A stretch of 64,000 nucleotides of DNA, taken from the NCBI RefSeq assembly GCF_051307055.1, contig NZ_CP149994.1:310001-374000 (forward strand). The letters are read 5' to 3'. The notes under the pieces were generated by a model that was not told the DNA's origin, searched no databases, and was given only the letters and a program-made list of their open reading frames with translations. The translations under genes were made by a program, and so were the position numbers. Below, one piece after another: positions 1 to 6,678 of the stretch. Numbering within the stretch: the stretch's first letter is position 1; each line of letters begins with the position of its first letter. The DNA comes from Dryocola sp051307055. GTDB lineage: Bacteria > Pseudomonadota > Gammaproteobacteria > Enterobacterales > Enterobacteriaceae.

Positions 1-524
1 CAGCCACGCGTCCGGAGCGTAAAAAAGTGGTGATTGAGCCGCACAAAGCTCAGCCAGCACAAACTAAACCTCAGGCGACGGCGAAAACTACCGTCGCGGA
101 GCCAAAACCGGTTACGACCGCCAAACGTAGCGAACCTGCAGCAACGGCTCCGGTTAAAGAACCTGTTAAAGCGCCTGCGGCAACAGCGGCACCGAAAGCG
201 ACAGCCAGCGCTCCAGCGGCGGGTGGCGCAACGGTGGCTGGCGATGCAGGTGCAATCAAAGGTGCGCCTGGAAGCCATTACACGCTGCAGCTTAGCTCCT
301 CTTCTAACGGCGCAAACCTGAACGCATGGGCGAAGAAAGAGAAGCTGCAACATTATATGGTGTACCAGACCGTGCGTAACGGTCAGCCATGGTATGTGCT
401 GGTAAGCGGCGTATACGCCAGCAAAGACGAGGCGAAACGTGCCGTTTCAACGCTGCCGGCTGACGTACAGGCGAAGAATCCATGGGCAAAACCCATTCAT
501 CAGGTTCAGTCCGATCTGAAGTGA
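1..524 (+). CDS. damX: DamX, C-terminal part (SPOR-domain cell-division protein)
   Basis: The gene is cut by the window edge; the reading frame is open from base 3 to a TGA at 522-524. The visible part is a low-complexity linker rich in Ala, Pro, Lys and Thr (about 75 residues), then a C-terminal SPOR domain of about 80 residues beginning near GSHYTLQL and containing the pattern WYVLVSGVYASKDEA. SPOR domains bind septal peptidoglycan stripped of stem peptides; in E. coli DamX is an inner-membrane protein whose SPOR domain faces the periplasm and recruits it to the division ring. The N-terminal cytoplasmic and membrane parts lie outside the window. The next gene is dam, as in E. coli, where damX and dam are co-transcribed. 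Confidence 0.93.
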   Translation, partial: ATRPERKKVVIEPHKAQPAQTKPQATAKTTVAEPKPVTTAKRSEPAATAPVKEPVKAPAATAAPKATASAPAAGGATVAGDAGAIKGAPGSHYTLQLSSSSNGANLNAWAKKEKLQHYMVYQTVRNGQPWYVLVSGVYASKDEAKRAVSTLPADVQAKNPWAKPIHQVQSDLK

Positions 525-588
525 TGAACAAGCGCAGTCGCTGTCGGAACCTTTCCACAGCTGGAGAAGGTGTAAATAGTTAGACAGC

Positions 589-1404
589 ATGAAAAAAAAT
601 CGCGCTTTTCTGAAATGGGCAGGGGGCAAATACCCCCTGCTTGACGACATAAAGAAGTATCTGCCAGAAGGCGACTGCCTGATTGAGCCGTTCGTTGGCG
701 CAGGCTCCGTCTTTCTGAACACTGACTATTCACGCTATATCCTCGCGGATATCAACAGCGATCTGATTAATCTGTACAACATTGTCAAAGCGCGTACCGA
801 CGAGTATGTTCGGGAAGCCCGCGGCCTGTTTACGCCCGAGCTTAACGACAGTGAAGCTTTCTATCGTTTTCGCGCCGAATTTAATCAGTGCAGCGACGCG
901 TTTCGTCGTGCCGTGCTGTTTTTATACCTTAACCGCCACTGTTACAACGGCCTGTGCCGTTATAACCTGCGCGGTGAATTCAACGTGCCGTTCGGCCGCT
1001 ACAGCAAGCCCTACTTCCCCGAAGAGGAACTGCACCATTTTGCCGAGCGGGCACAGCACGCTACCTTTATCTGTCAGTCGTATGATGTCAGCATGACGGA
1101 TGTTGCCGCAGGCTCGGTGGTGTATTGCGACCCGCCGTACGCCCCGTTATCCGCCACGGCAAATTTCACGGCTTACCATACCGACAGCTTTAGTATGGTG
1201 CAGCAGCAGCATCTGGCAGAGCTGGCCGAAAACCTGCAAAGGCGTGGCGTTCCGGTGCTGATCTCGAATCATGATACGGCGCTGACCAAGCTGTGGTATC
1301 AGCAGGCGAAGCTGCATAGGCTGCAGGTAAGACGCAGCATCAGCAGAAATGGCGGAACGCGTAACAAGGTGGACGAACTGCTGGCGCTCTACGGCGTAGC
1401 CTGA
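589..1404 (+). CDS. dam: DNA adenine methyltransferase Dam
   Basis: 271 residues. Transfers a methyl group from S-adenosylmethionine to N6 of adenine in GATC, marking the old strand for mismatch repair and timing replication and transcription. The AdoMet-binding FVGAGSVF motif is at residues 35-42 and the catalytic DPPY motif at 181-184, the order typical of alpha-group amino-methyltransferases. The N-terminal MKKNRAFLKWAGGK stretch matches the family start, so the ATG at 589 is taken. It lies 64 bases after damX and is followed by a ~190-base gap, holding a repeat, before rpe. Confidence 0.97.
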   Translation: MKKNRAFLKWAGGKYPLLDDIKKYLPEGDCLIEPFVGAGSVFLNTDYSRYILADINSDLINLYNIVKARTDEYVREARGLFTPELNDSEAFYRFRAEFNQCSDAFRRAVLFLYLNRHCYNGLCRYNLRGEFNVPFGRYSKPYFPEEELHHFAERAQHATFICQSYDVSMTDVAAGSVVYCDPPYAPLSATANFTAYHTDSFSMVQQQHLAELAENLQRRGVPVLISNHDTALTKLWYQQAKLHRLQVRRSISRNGGTRNKVDELLALYGVA

Positions 1405-1438
1405 GCCGTTTCGTTCGCCGCAAAAATGAAATGCTATT

Positions 1439-1517
1439 GAAATTGCTGATAAAAAAGAGAAAGCTTGGGTTTGTCTTCTTTGTGGTGAGTAGCCGAAAAT
1501 CAATGCGTTGATTTTCC
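1439..1517 (+). repeat. ~79-bp two-hairpin interspersed repeat, copy A
   Basis: Between dam and rpe. It matches, at roughly three quarters of positions by eye, the reverse complement of 25427-25506. It has two potential stem-loops: a long imperfect one (about 1449-1481; purine-rich arm, pyrimidine-rich arm ending TTCTTTGT) and a perfect one with arms GAAAATCAA (1495-1503) and TTGATTTTC (1508-1516) around TGCG. Many differences from the other copy in the first stem are transitions or wobble changes that keep most pairs. I do not recognise a named family. Confidence 0.72.
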
Positions 1518-1592
1518 ATTTTATTCTTCTGGTGAGAAACTTTCGTCTCGCAAGCGCATGAGATTTGTCATCAGTCTGTATTGGAGAAGCGG

Positions 1593-2270
1593 ATGAAACA
1601 GTATTTGATTGCCCCCTCAATCCTCTCTGCCGATTTTGCCCGTCTGGGCGAAGAGACGGCCAAAGTGCTGGCCGCAGGCAGCGACGTCGTCCATTTCGAT
1701 GTTATGGATAACCACTATGTTCCGAATTTAACCATTGGACCGATGGTGCTGAAATCTCTGCGCGATTACGGCATCACCGCGCCGATTGACGTGCACCTGA
1801 TGGTTAAGCCTGTCGATCGCATCATTCCGGATTTCGCCGAAGCGGGTGCCAGCATCATCACCTTCCATCCGGAAGCCTCTGAGCATGTTGACCGTTCCCT
1901 GCAGCTGATTAAAGAGCACGGCTGTAAAGCAGGCCTGGTATTTAATCCGGCAACGTCGCTTAGCTGGCTGGATCATGTGATGGATAAACTGGACGTCATT
2001 TTGCTGATGTCTGTAAACCCGGGCTTCGGCGGGCAGTCTTTCATCCCGCATACGCTGGAAAAACTGCGCCAGGTGCGCGAGCGCATTGATGCCTCCGGTT
2101 ACGATATCCGTCTTGAAGTCGATGGCGGCGTGAAAGTCGATAATATTGCGGAGATTGCCGCGGCGGGCGCGGATATGTTTGTCGCCGGCTCGGCTATTTT
2201 CAGTCAGCCTGATTATAAAACGGTCATCGATCGCATGCGCGATGAACTGGCAAAGGTAAGCCATGAATAA
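1593..2270 (+). CDS. rpe: Ribulose-phosphate 3-epimerase
   Basis: 225 residues, the E. coli length. Interconverts D-ribulose 5-phosphate and D-xylulose 5-phosphate in the pentose phosphate pathway (cytoplasm). It is a TIM barrel: metal ligands H34 and D36 (VVHFDVMDNH), H68 (DVHLMV) and the catalytic Asp near 177 (EVDGGV) are present, as is the phosphate-binding NPGFGGQSF. A longer frame begins at a TTG at 1581, but the ATG at 1593 gives the conserved MKQYLIAPSILSADF start and follows a GGAGAAG ribosome site. The end overlaps gph by 8 bases, suggesting coupled translation. Confidence 0.96.
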   Translation: MKQYLIAPSILSADFARLGEETAKVLAAGSDVVHFDVMDNHYVPNLTIGPMVLKSLRDYGITAPIDVHLMVKPVDRIIPDFAEAGASIITFHPEASEHVDRSLQLIKEHGCKAGLVFNPATSLSWLDHVMDKLDVILLMSVNPGFGGQSFIPHTLEKLRQVRERIDASGYDIRLEVDGGVKVDNIAEIAAAGADMFVAGSAIFSQPDYKTVIDRMRDELAKVSHE

Positions 2271-2976
2271 GTTTGAAAAAATTCGCGCTGTCGCCTTCGA
2301 TCTGGACGGCACGCTGGTGGATACGGCGCTGGGCTTAAGCCAGGCGATGGATCAGGCGCTGTACGCGCTTGAATTGCCTGCGGCCGGTGAAGAGAACGTT
2401 GAAAAATGGATTGGCAACGGTGCGGATGTGCTGGTTCAGCGCGCGCTGACCTGGGCGTTAAAAGGCCAGGAGCCGCAGTTCGATCAGTGCCTGATGGCGC
2501 GCAAACTCTTTGATAGTTTCTATGCGCAGACGGTCGATAAAGGCAGCTTCCTGTTCCCGGGCGTCGCAAGCACGCTGGCGGTTCTGGCAGAAAAAGGTCT
2601 GCCAATGGGGCTGGTAACCAATAAGCCGACGCCGTTTGTGATGCCGCTGCTTGAGAAGCTGGGCATCGCAGAATATTTCCAGCTGGTTATCGGCGGCGAC
2701 GATGTGGAAAACAAAAAGCCGCACCCGGAGCCGCTGTTCAGGGTTATGGAAAAGCTAAACCTGAGCGCAGAAGAGCTGCTGTTTGTGGGCGATTCCCGCA
2801 ATGATATTCTTGCAGCAAAGGCTGCGGGCTGCCCCTGCGTCGGCATGACCTACGGCTACAACTATGGTGAAGCTATTGAACTGAGCAAACCGGACGTCGT
2901 GTTTGATAAGTTCAGCGACTTATTGCCCGCTCTCGGGCTCCCTTGCAAAGAGAATCAGGAATCAGAACATGAGTAA
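2263..2976 (+). CDS. gph: Phosphoglycolate phosphatase (HAD family)
   Basis: 237 residues. Hydrolyses 2-phosphoglycolate, formed during repair of 3'-phosphoglycolate DNA ends, to glycolate. HAD motif I is DLDGT with D13 as nucleophile and D15 as acid/base; motif II is the VTNKPT stretch; motif III/IV are the Lys in ENKKPHPEP and FVGDSRND. The protein is somewhat shorter at the C terminus than E. coli Gph (252). It overlaps rpe by 8 bases at its start and trpS by 8 bases at its end, so rpe-gph-trpS form one tightly packed unit. Confidence 0.95.
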   Translation: MNKFEKIRAVAFDLDGTLVDTALGLSQAMDQALYALELPAAGEENVEKWIGNGADVLVQRALTWALKGQEPQFDQCLMARKLFDSFYAQTVDKGSFLFPGVASTLAVLAEKGLPMGLVTNKPTPFVMPLLEKLGIAEYFQLVIGGDDVENKKPHPEPLFRVMEKLNLSAEELLFVGDSRNDILAAKAAGCPCVGMTYGYNYGEAIELSKPDVVFDKFSDLLPALGLPCKENQESEHE

Positions 2977-3973
2977 GCCCATCGTATTTAGCGGCGCACA
3001 GCCTTCAGGTGAATTGACCATCGGTAACTACATGGGTGCGCTGCGTCAGTGGGTCCACATGCAAGACGATTACCACTGCATTTACTGCATCGTTGACCAG
3101 CACGCGATCACCGTGCGTCAGGATGCGGCCGCGCTGCGCAAAGCGACGCTCGACACGCTGGCGCTCTATCTGGCTTGCGGCATCGATCCGGCCAAAAGCA
3201 CCATTTTCGTTCAGTCTCACGTGCCTGAACATGCGCAGCTAAGCTGGGTGCTGAACTGCTATACCTATTTCGGCGAGCTGAGCCGCATGACGCAGTTCAA
3301 GGATAAATCATCGCGCTACGCTGAAAATATCAACGCCGGTTTGTTCGACTATCCGGTATTGATGGCGGCCGATATCCTGCTCTACCAGACCAATCTGGTA
3401 CCGGTAGGTGAAGACCAGAAACAGCATCTGGAGCTGAGCCGTGATATCGCCGCGCGCTTTAACGCGCTGTATGGCGAGGTGTTCAAAGTGCCGGAGCCGT
3501 TTATTCCTAAGTCCGGCGCGCGCGTGATGTCCCTGCTGGAACCGACCCGGAAAATGTCCAAATCTGACGATAACCGCAATAACGTTATCGGTCTGCTGGA
3601 AGACCCGAAATCCGTCGTGAAGAAACTTAAACGCGCGGTAACAGATTCCGACGAGCCGCCTGTGGTGCGCTACGACGTGGTAAACAAAGCCGGGGTTTCC
3701 AACCTGCTGGATATTATGGCTGGCGTAACCGGCAAGACTATCCCGGAACTTGAGCAGCATTTTGCCGGCAAAATGTATGGTCATCTGAAGGGTGACGTAG
3801 CGGACGCCGTTTCAGGCATGCTGACCGAACTCCAGGAGCGTTATAACCGCTATCGCAATGACGAAGCTTTCCTGCATCAGGTGATGAAGGACGGCGCCGA
3901 AAAAGCACGCTCTCACGCCAGCGCAACGCTGAAAAAAGTGTACGAAGTGATTGGCTTTGTCGCTCAGCCTTGA
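2969..3973 (+). CDS. trpS: Tryptophanyl-tRNA synthetase
   Basis: 334 residues, identical in length to E. coli TrpS. Class Ic aminoacyl-tRNA synthetase charging tRNA-Trp. The HIGH-equivalent TIGN is at residues 17-20 and KMSKS at 195-199. An upstream start at 2903 in the same frame would add 22 residues inside gph and is rejected; the ATG at 2969 gives the conserved MSKPIVFSGAQPSGE start. It ends 12 bases before a strong symmetric terminator shared with the opposing cysG. Confidence 0.97.
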   Translation: MSKPIVFSGAQPSGELTIGNYMGALRQWVHMQDDYHCIYCIVDQHAITVRQDAAALRKATLDTLALYLACGIDPAKSTIFVQSHVPEHAQLSWVLNCYTYFGELSRMTQFKDKSSRYAENINAGLFDYPVLMAADILLYQTNLVPVGEDQKQHLELSRDIAARFNALYGEVFKVPEPFIPKSGARVMSLLEPTRKMSKSDDNRNNVIGLLEDPKSVVKKLKRAVTDSDEPPVVRYDVVNKAGVSNLLDIMAGVTGKTIPELEQHFAGKMYGHLKGDVADAVSGMLTELQERYNRYRNDEAFLHQVMKDGAEKARSHASATLKKVYEVIGFVAQP

Positions 3974-3985
3974 GGCGAGAGCAAC

Positions 3986-4013
3986 AAAAAAGGAGGCGAA
4001 AGCCTCCTTTTTT
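3986..4013. terminator. Bidirectional terminator between trpS and cysG
   Basis: A hairpin with stem GGAGGC / GCCTCC and a GAAA loop is flanked by six A on the left and six T on the right, so either strand reads as an intrinsic terminator. It separates the converging trpS (+) and cysG (-). Confidence 0.9.
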
Positions 4014-4014
4014 A

Positions 4015-5388
4015 TTAGTGATTTGAGAACCAGTTCAGCTTGTCGCGCAGCGCGACCACGCGTCCGACAATAATCAGCGCCGGGCTTTCAACCTGCGTTG
4101 CCAGCTCGCCAAGCTCGCTCAGCGTGCCGCTGACCACGCGCTGTTTTACAGCGGTGCCATTTTCCACCAGCGCTACCGGCATATCGGCAGGCATGCCATG
4201 ACCGATCAGGTTCTGCTGAATGGCTGGTGCCTGGTTCAGGCCCATATAAAACACCAGCGTTTGCTTCTCCGCCGCCAGGTTTTCCCAGTCCAGCTCGCCG
4301 CCGGTTTTCAGGTGCCCGGTGACCAGACGTACGCTTTGCGCGTAGTCACGGTGCGTTAACGGAATGCCGGAATAAGCGGAGCAGCCTGATGCAGCGGTGA
4401 TGCCCGGCACTACGGAGAAGGGAATTCCGCCGTTACACAGCGTTTCCAGCTCTTCGCCGCCGCGGCCAAAGATAAAGGGATCGCCGCCTTTCAGGCGCAC
4501 CACGCGCTTACCTTTCTGGGCCTCGCGCAGCAGGATCTGGTTAATTTCTTCCTGCGGTACGCAGTGGAAACCCGCACGCTTACCGACAAATACCCGATCC
4601 GCGTCGCGACGCACAAGATTCATTATGTCATCGGAGACCAGGCGGTCATAAACGACGACGTCGGCCTGCTGAATCTGTTGCAGCCCTTTGAGCGTTAATA
4701 ATCCTGCATCCCCTGGCCCCGCGCCTACCAATACCACTTCACCGCGATGATCGAGCGAGGTGGCGAACATAGATTCGGTTTCCTGGTCGATAGCTTTTCG
4801 ATCCTCGTTTGCCAGGTACTGCGCCAGCCGATCGTTGGTGAAAAACTTTTCCCAGAAGCGACGGCGTTCGCCCATGGTGGCAAACTTTGATTTTACTCGC
4901 CCACGCAGCGTACCTGCGTAGCCGGCGATTTTGCCAAGATGCAGCGGCAGAATGGATTCGAGCTTTTCCCGCAGCAGACGCGCCAGCACCGGGGAAGTGC
5001 CGCCGGAAGAGACGGCGACCATCAGCGGCGAACGGTCGATAATTGACGGCATGATAAAGCTGGCTTGCTTAGGCGCGTCGACCACGTTGCAGAAGATACG
5101 GCGGGATTCGCATGTATCGCTGACCTGCTGATTCACCTCGTCGTTATCGGTCGCGGCAATCGCCAGCCAGCAGGTATCCAGCAGGGAAGGAGAGAACTCG
5201 CCCTGTTCAAGAGTAAGCATGCTCTGTTCCGCCCACACTTTGAACTGCGGCGTGAAGTCCAGGGCATTCACGGTGACGTGGGCACCTGCCTCCATCAATA
5301 AACGTGCTTTACGCTCTGCGACATCGCCGCCGCCAACCAGCAGGCAGGCGCGATCTCTTAACTGACAAAATATGGGCAGGTGATCCAC
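4015..5388 (-). CDS. cysG: Siroheme synthase (fused precorrin-2 dehydrogenase/ferrochelatase and uroporphyrinogen-III methyltransferase)
   Basis: 457 residues, full E. coli length. The N-terminal ~200 residues (NAD-binding LVGGGDVAERKA near residue 18; SSGGTSP near residue 128) oxidise precorrin-2 and insert iron. The C-terminal SUMT domain (VVLVGAGPGDAGLLTLKG near 215; LKGGDPFIFGRGGEE; VVPGITAASG) methylates uroporphyrinogen III twice. The product, siroheme, is the cofactor of NirB and of sulfite reductase. The gene lies 13 bases after nirC on the same strand, so the nir operon supplies its own cofactor enzyme, as in E. coli. Confidence 0.97.
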   Translation of the reverse strand: MDHLPIFCQLRDRACLLVGGGDVAERKARLLMEAGAHVTVNALDFTPQFKVWAEQSMLTLEQGEFSPSLLDTCWLAIAATDNDEVNQQVSDTCESRRIFCNVVDAPKQASFIMPSIIDRSPLMVAVSSGGTSPVLARLLREKLESILPLHLGKIAGYAGTLRGRVKSKFATMGERRRFWEKFFTNDRLAQYLANEDRKAIDQETESMFATSLDHRGEVVLVGAGPGDAGLLTLKGLQQIQQADVVVYDRLVSDDIMNLVRRDADRVFVGKRAGFHCVPQEEINQILLREAQKGKRVVRLKGGDPFIFGRGGEELETLCNGGIPFSVVPGITAASGCSAYSGIPLTHRDYAQSVRLVTGHLKTGGELDWENLAAEKQTLVFYMGLNQAPAIQQNLIGHGMPADMPVALVENGTAVKQRVVSGTLSELGELATQVESPALIIVGRVVALRDKLNWFSNH

Positions 5389-5401
5389 GTGCGGTCCTCA
5401 A

Positions 5402-6208
5402 TTATTGGCGTACAGTCTCAGGCGCAGCGATTCGCTCTGGCTGTGGGCGTTCGGCTTTTGGCGTAGCATACCAATAACCCAGACCCATGAATACTACGCC
5501 GGAAAGGGTATTCCCGAGCGTTACCCAAAGCAGGTTGTGGCCGATTCCGGCCAGCGTATAAGCATCGCTATGGTGGCCAAACCAGGAGAGGGCAAACAGC
5601 GTCATATTGGCAATGGAGTGTTCATAGCCGGATGCGATAAACGCCAGCAGACACCACCAGATAGCGATAAATTTTGCCGCGCCTTCGGTACGGATCGCCA
5701 TCCAGATCGCCAGACAAACCAGCCAGTTACACAGCGCGCCCTTGAAGAACAGTGTCATTGCCGGCGCGGTGGTTTTAGCCAGCGCCACGGTGTGGACGAT
5801 GCTGGTATCAACCGGCAGCAGGCTGCCGCCGCCCCAGCTATACAGCAGCGCGACAAACACTGAACCTAACAGGTTGCCAGCCCAGGTCTGTGGCAAAATA
5901 GCCCACATTTGTCCCTGAGAAATAGTCCCCGCTTTCACGCCGAGGGTCAGAAACATGGTGTGGCCGGTGAACAGCTCGGAGCCTGCGATGATAACCAGCG
6001 TCAGGGCGATGCCGAAGGTAGCACCCATAACCAGTGGACGAATGGAAGGATCGAGCAGGTTTCCGAGGGTGAAGATAAGGATGATGCCAAGGCCGACATA
6101 AGCCCCTGCCATTGCGGAACTGACCCAAAAGCCGAGCGGATTGTTTTTCGACAGCCGGGCAATACGCGCGGCATTCGCCGCACACTTATTAATGGTATCG
6201 GTGAACAT
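5402..6208 (-). CDS. nirC: Nitrite channel/transporter NirC (FNT family)
   Basis: 268 residues, same length as E. coli NirC. Formate/nitrite transporter family, a pentameric inner-membrane channel that brings nitrite in for NirBD. Six hydrophobic segments are evident, and the N-terminal MFTDTINKCAANAARIA stretch is typical. The frame stays open upstream to 6430, but that extension translates a palindromic repeat and part of nirD, so the ATG at 6208 is chosen. Followed at 13 bases by cysG. Confidence 0.95.
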   Translation of the reverse strand: MFTDTINKCAANAARIARLSKNNPLGFWVSSAMAGAYVGLGIILIFTLGNLLDPSIRPLVMGATFGIALTLVIIAGSELFTGHTMFLTLGVKAGTISQGQMWAILPQTWAGNLLGSVFVALLYSWGGGSLLPVDTSIVHTVALAKTTAPAMTLFFKGALCNWLVCLAIWMAIRTEGAAKFIAIWWCLLAFIASGYEHSIANMTLFALSWFGHHSDAYTLAGIGHNLLWVTLGNTLSGVVFMGLGYWYATPKAERPQPERIAAPETVRQ

Positions 6209-6260
6209 TTTTGTTATCCCAAATAGATGAAAATTAAAATTAAGAAATGAGCATGGATTT

Positions 6261-6345
6261 CCGCCCTCACCCTGAGAGGGGATCGCCGGAGAAGCCTTAT
6301 TGACTTTCTCCCTCTCCCAGGGGGAGAGGGCCGGAGTGAGGGCGG
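6261..6345. repeat. REP-like palindromic element between nirD and nirC
   Basis: An outer perfect inverted repeat, CCGCCCTCAC (6261-6270) and GTGAGGGCGG (6336-6345), encloses an inner hairpin CCCTCTCCC (6310-6318) / GGGAGAGGG (6322-6330). GC-rich, intergenic and 3' of a highly expressed gene: this is how REP/BIME-type elements of enterobacteria lie. It may protect the upstream nirBD message from 3' exonucleases (inference). Confidence 0.7.
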
Positions 6346-6351
6346 TTATTA

Positions 6352-6678
6352 TTAAGCTTTGACCTGAACCATGCCGTCCTGAACGCGCGCTGCAAAGTGT
6401 GCGACGGAGTGGCTTTCGTCTTCCATGCACAGTCCGTCACGCAGACGGAAACGCTGTTTTTTCAGCGGGCTGGCAACCCACAGTTCGTTCTGGTGCTCGG
6501 CTATCAGGCCGCGAGACAGCACGCTCGCCTGGAAAAAGGGATCGACGTTGCTGATGGCGAAAATCTGCTCGTCATGACGCGGGCGGAAAATCGCAATCTG
6601 CCGATCGCCCAGCAGGGCGCAAACGCCGGTTGCGGGCAGGATATCATTTAACTGACAAACGGTAGTCCACTGGCTCAT
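6352..6678 (-). CDS. nirD: Nitrite reductase (NADH) small subunit
   Basis: 108 residues. Rieske-like fold subunit of the cytoplasmic NADH-dependent nitrite reductase NirBD, which reduces nitrite to ammonium. NirD of enterobacteria lacks the Rieske Cys/His iron-sulfur ligands, and none are seen in the right pattern here. The start overlaps the nirB stop by four bases (ATGA), giving translational coupling and fixed stoichiometry. A REP-like palindrome follows before nirC. Confidence 0.94.
   Translation of the reverse strand: MSQWTTVCQLNDILPATGVCALLGDRQIAIFRPRHDEQIFAISNVDPFFQASVLSRGLIAEHQNELWVASPLKKQRFRLRDGLCMEDESHSVAHFAARVQDGMVQVKA

Noticed and set aside
6209..6430. N-terminal extension of nirC by 74 residues
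   Set aside because: It translates a REP-like palindrome and part of nirD; the conserved protein starts at 6208.
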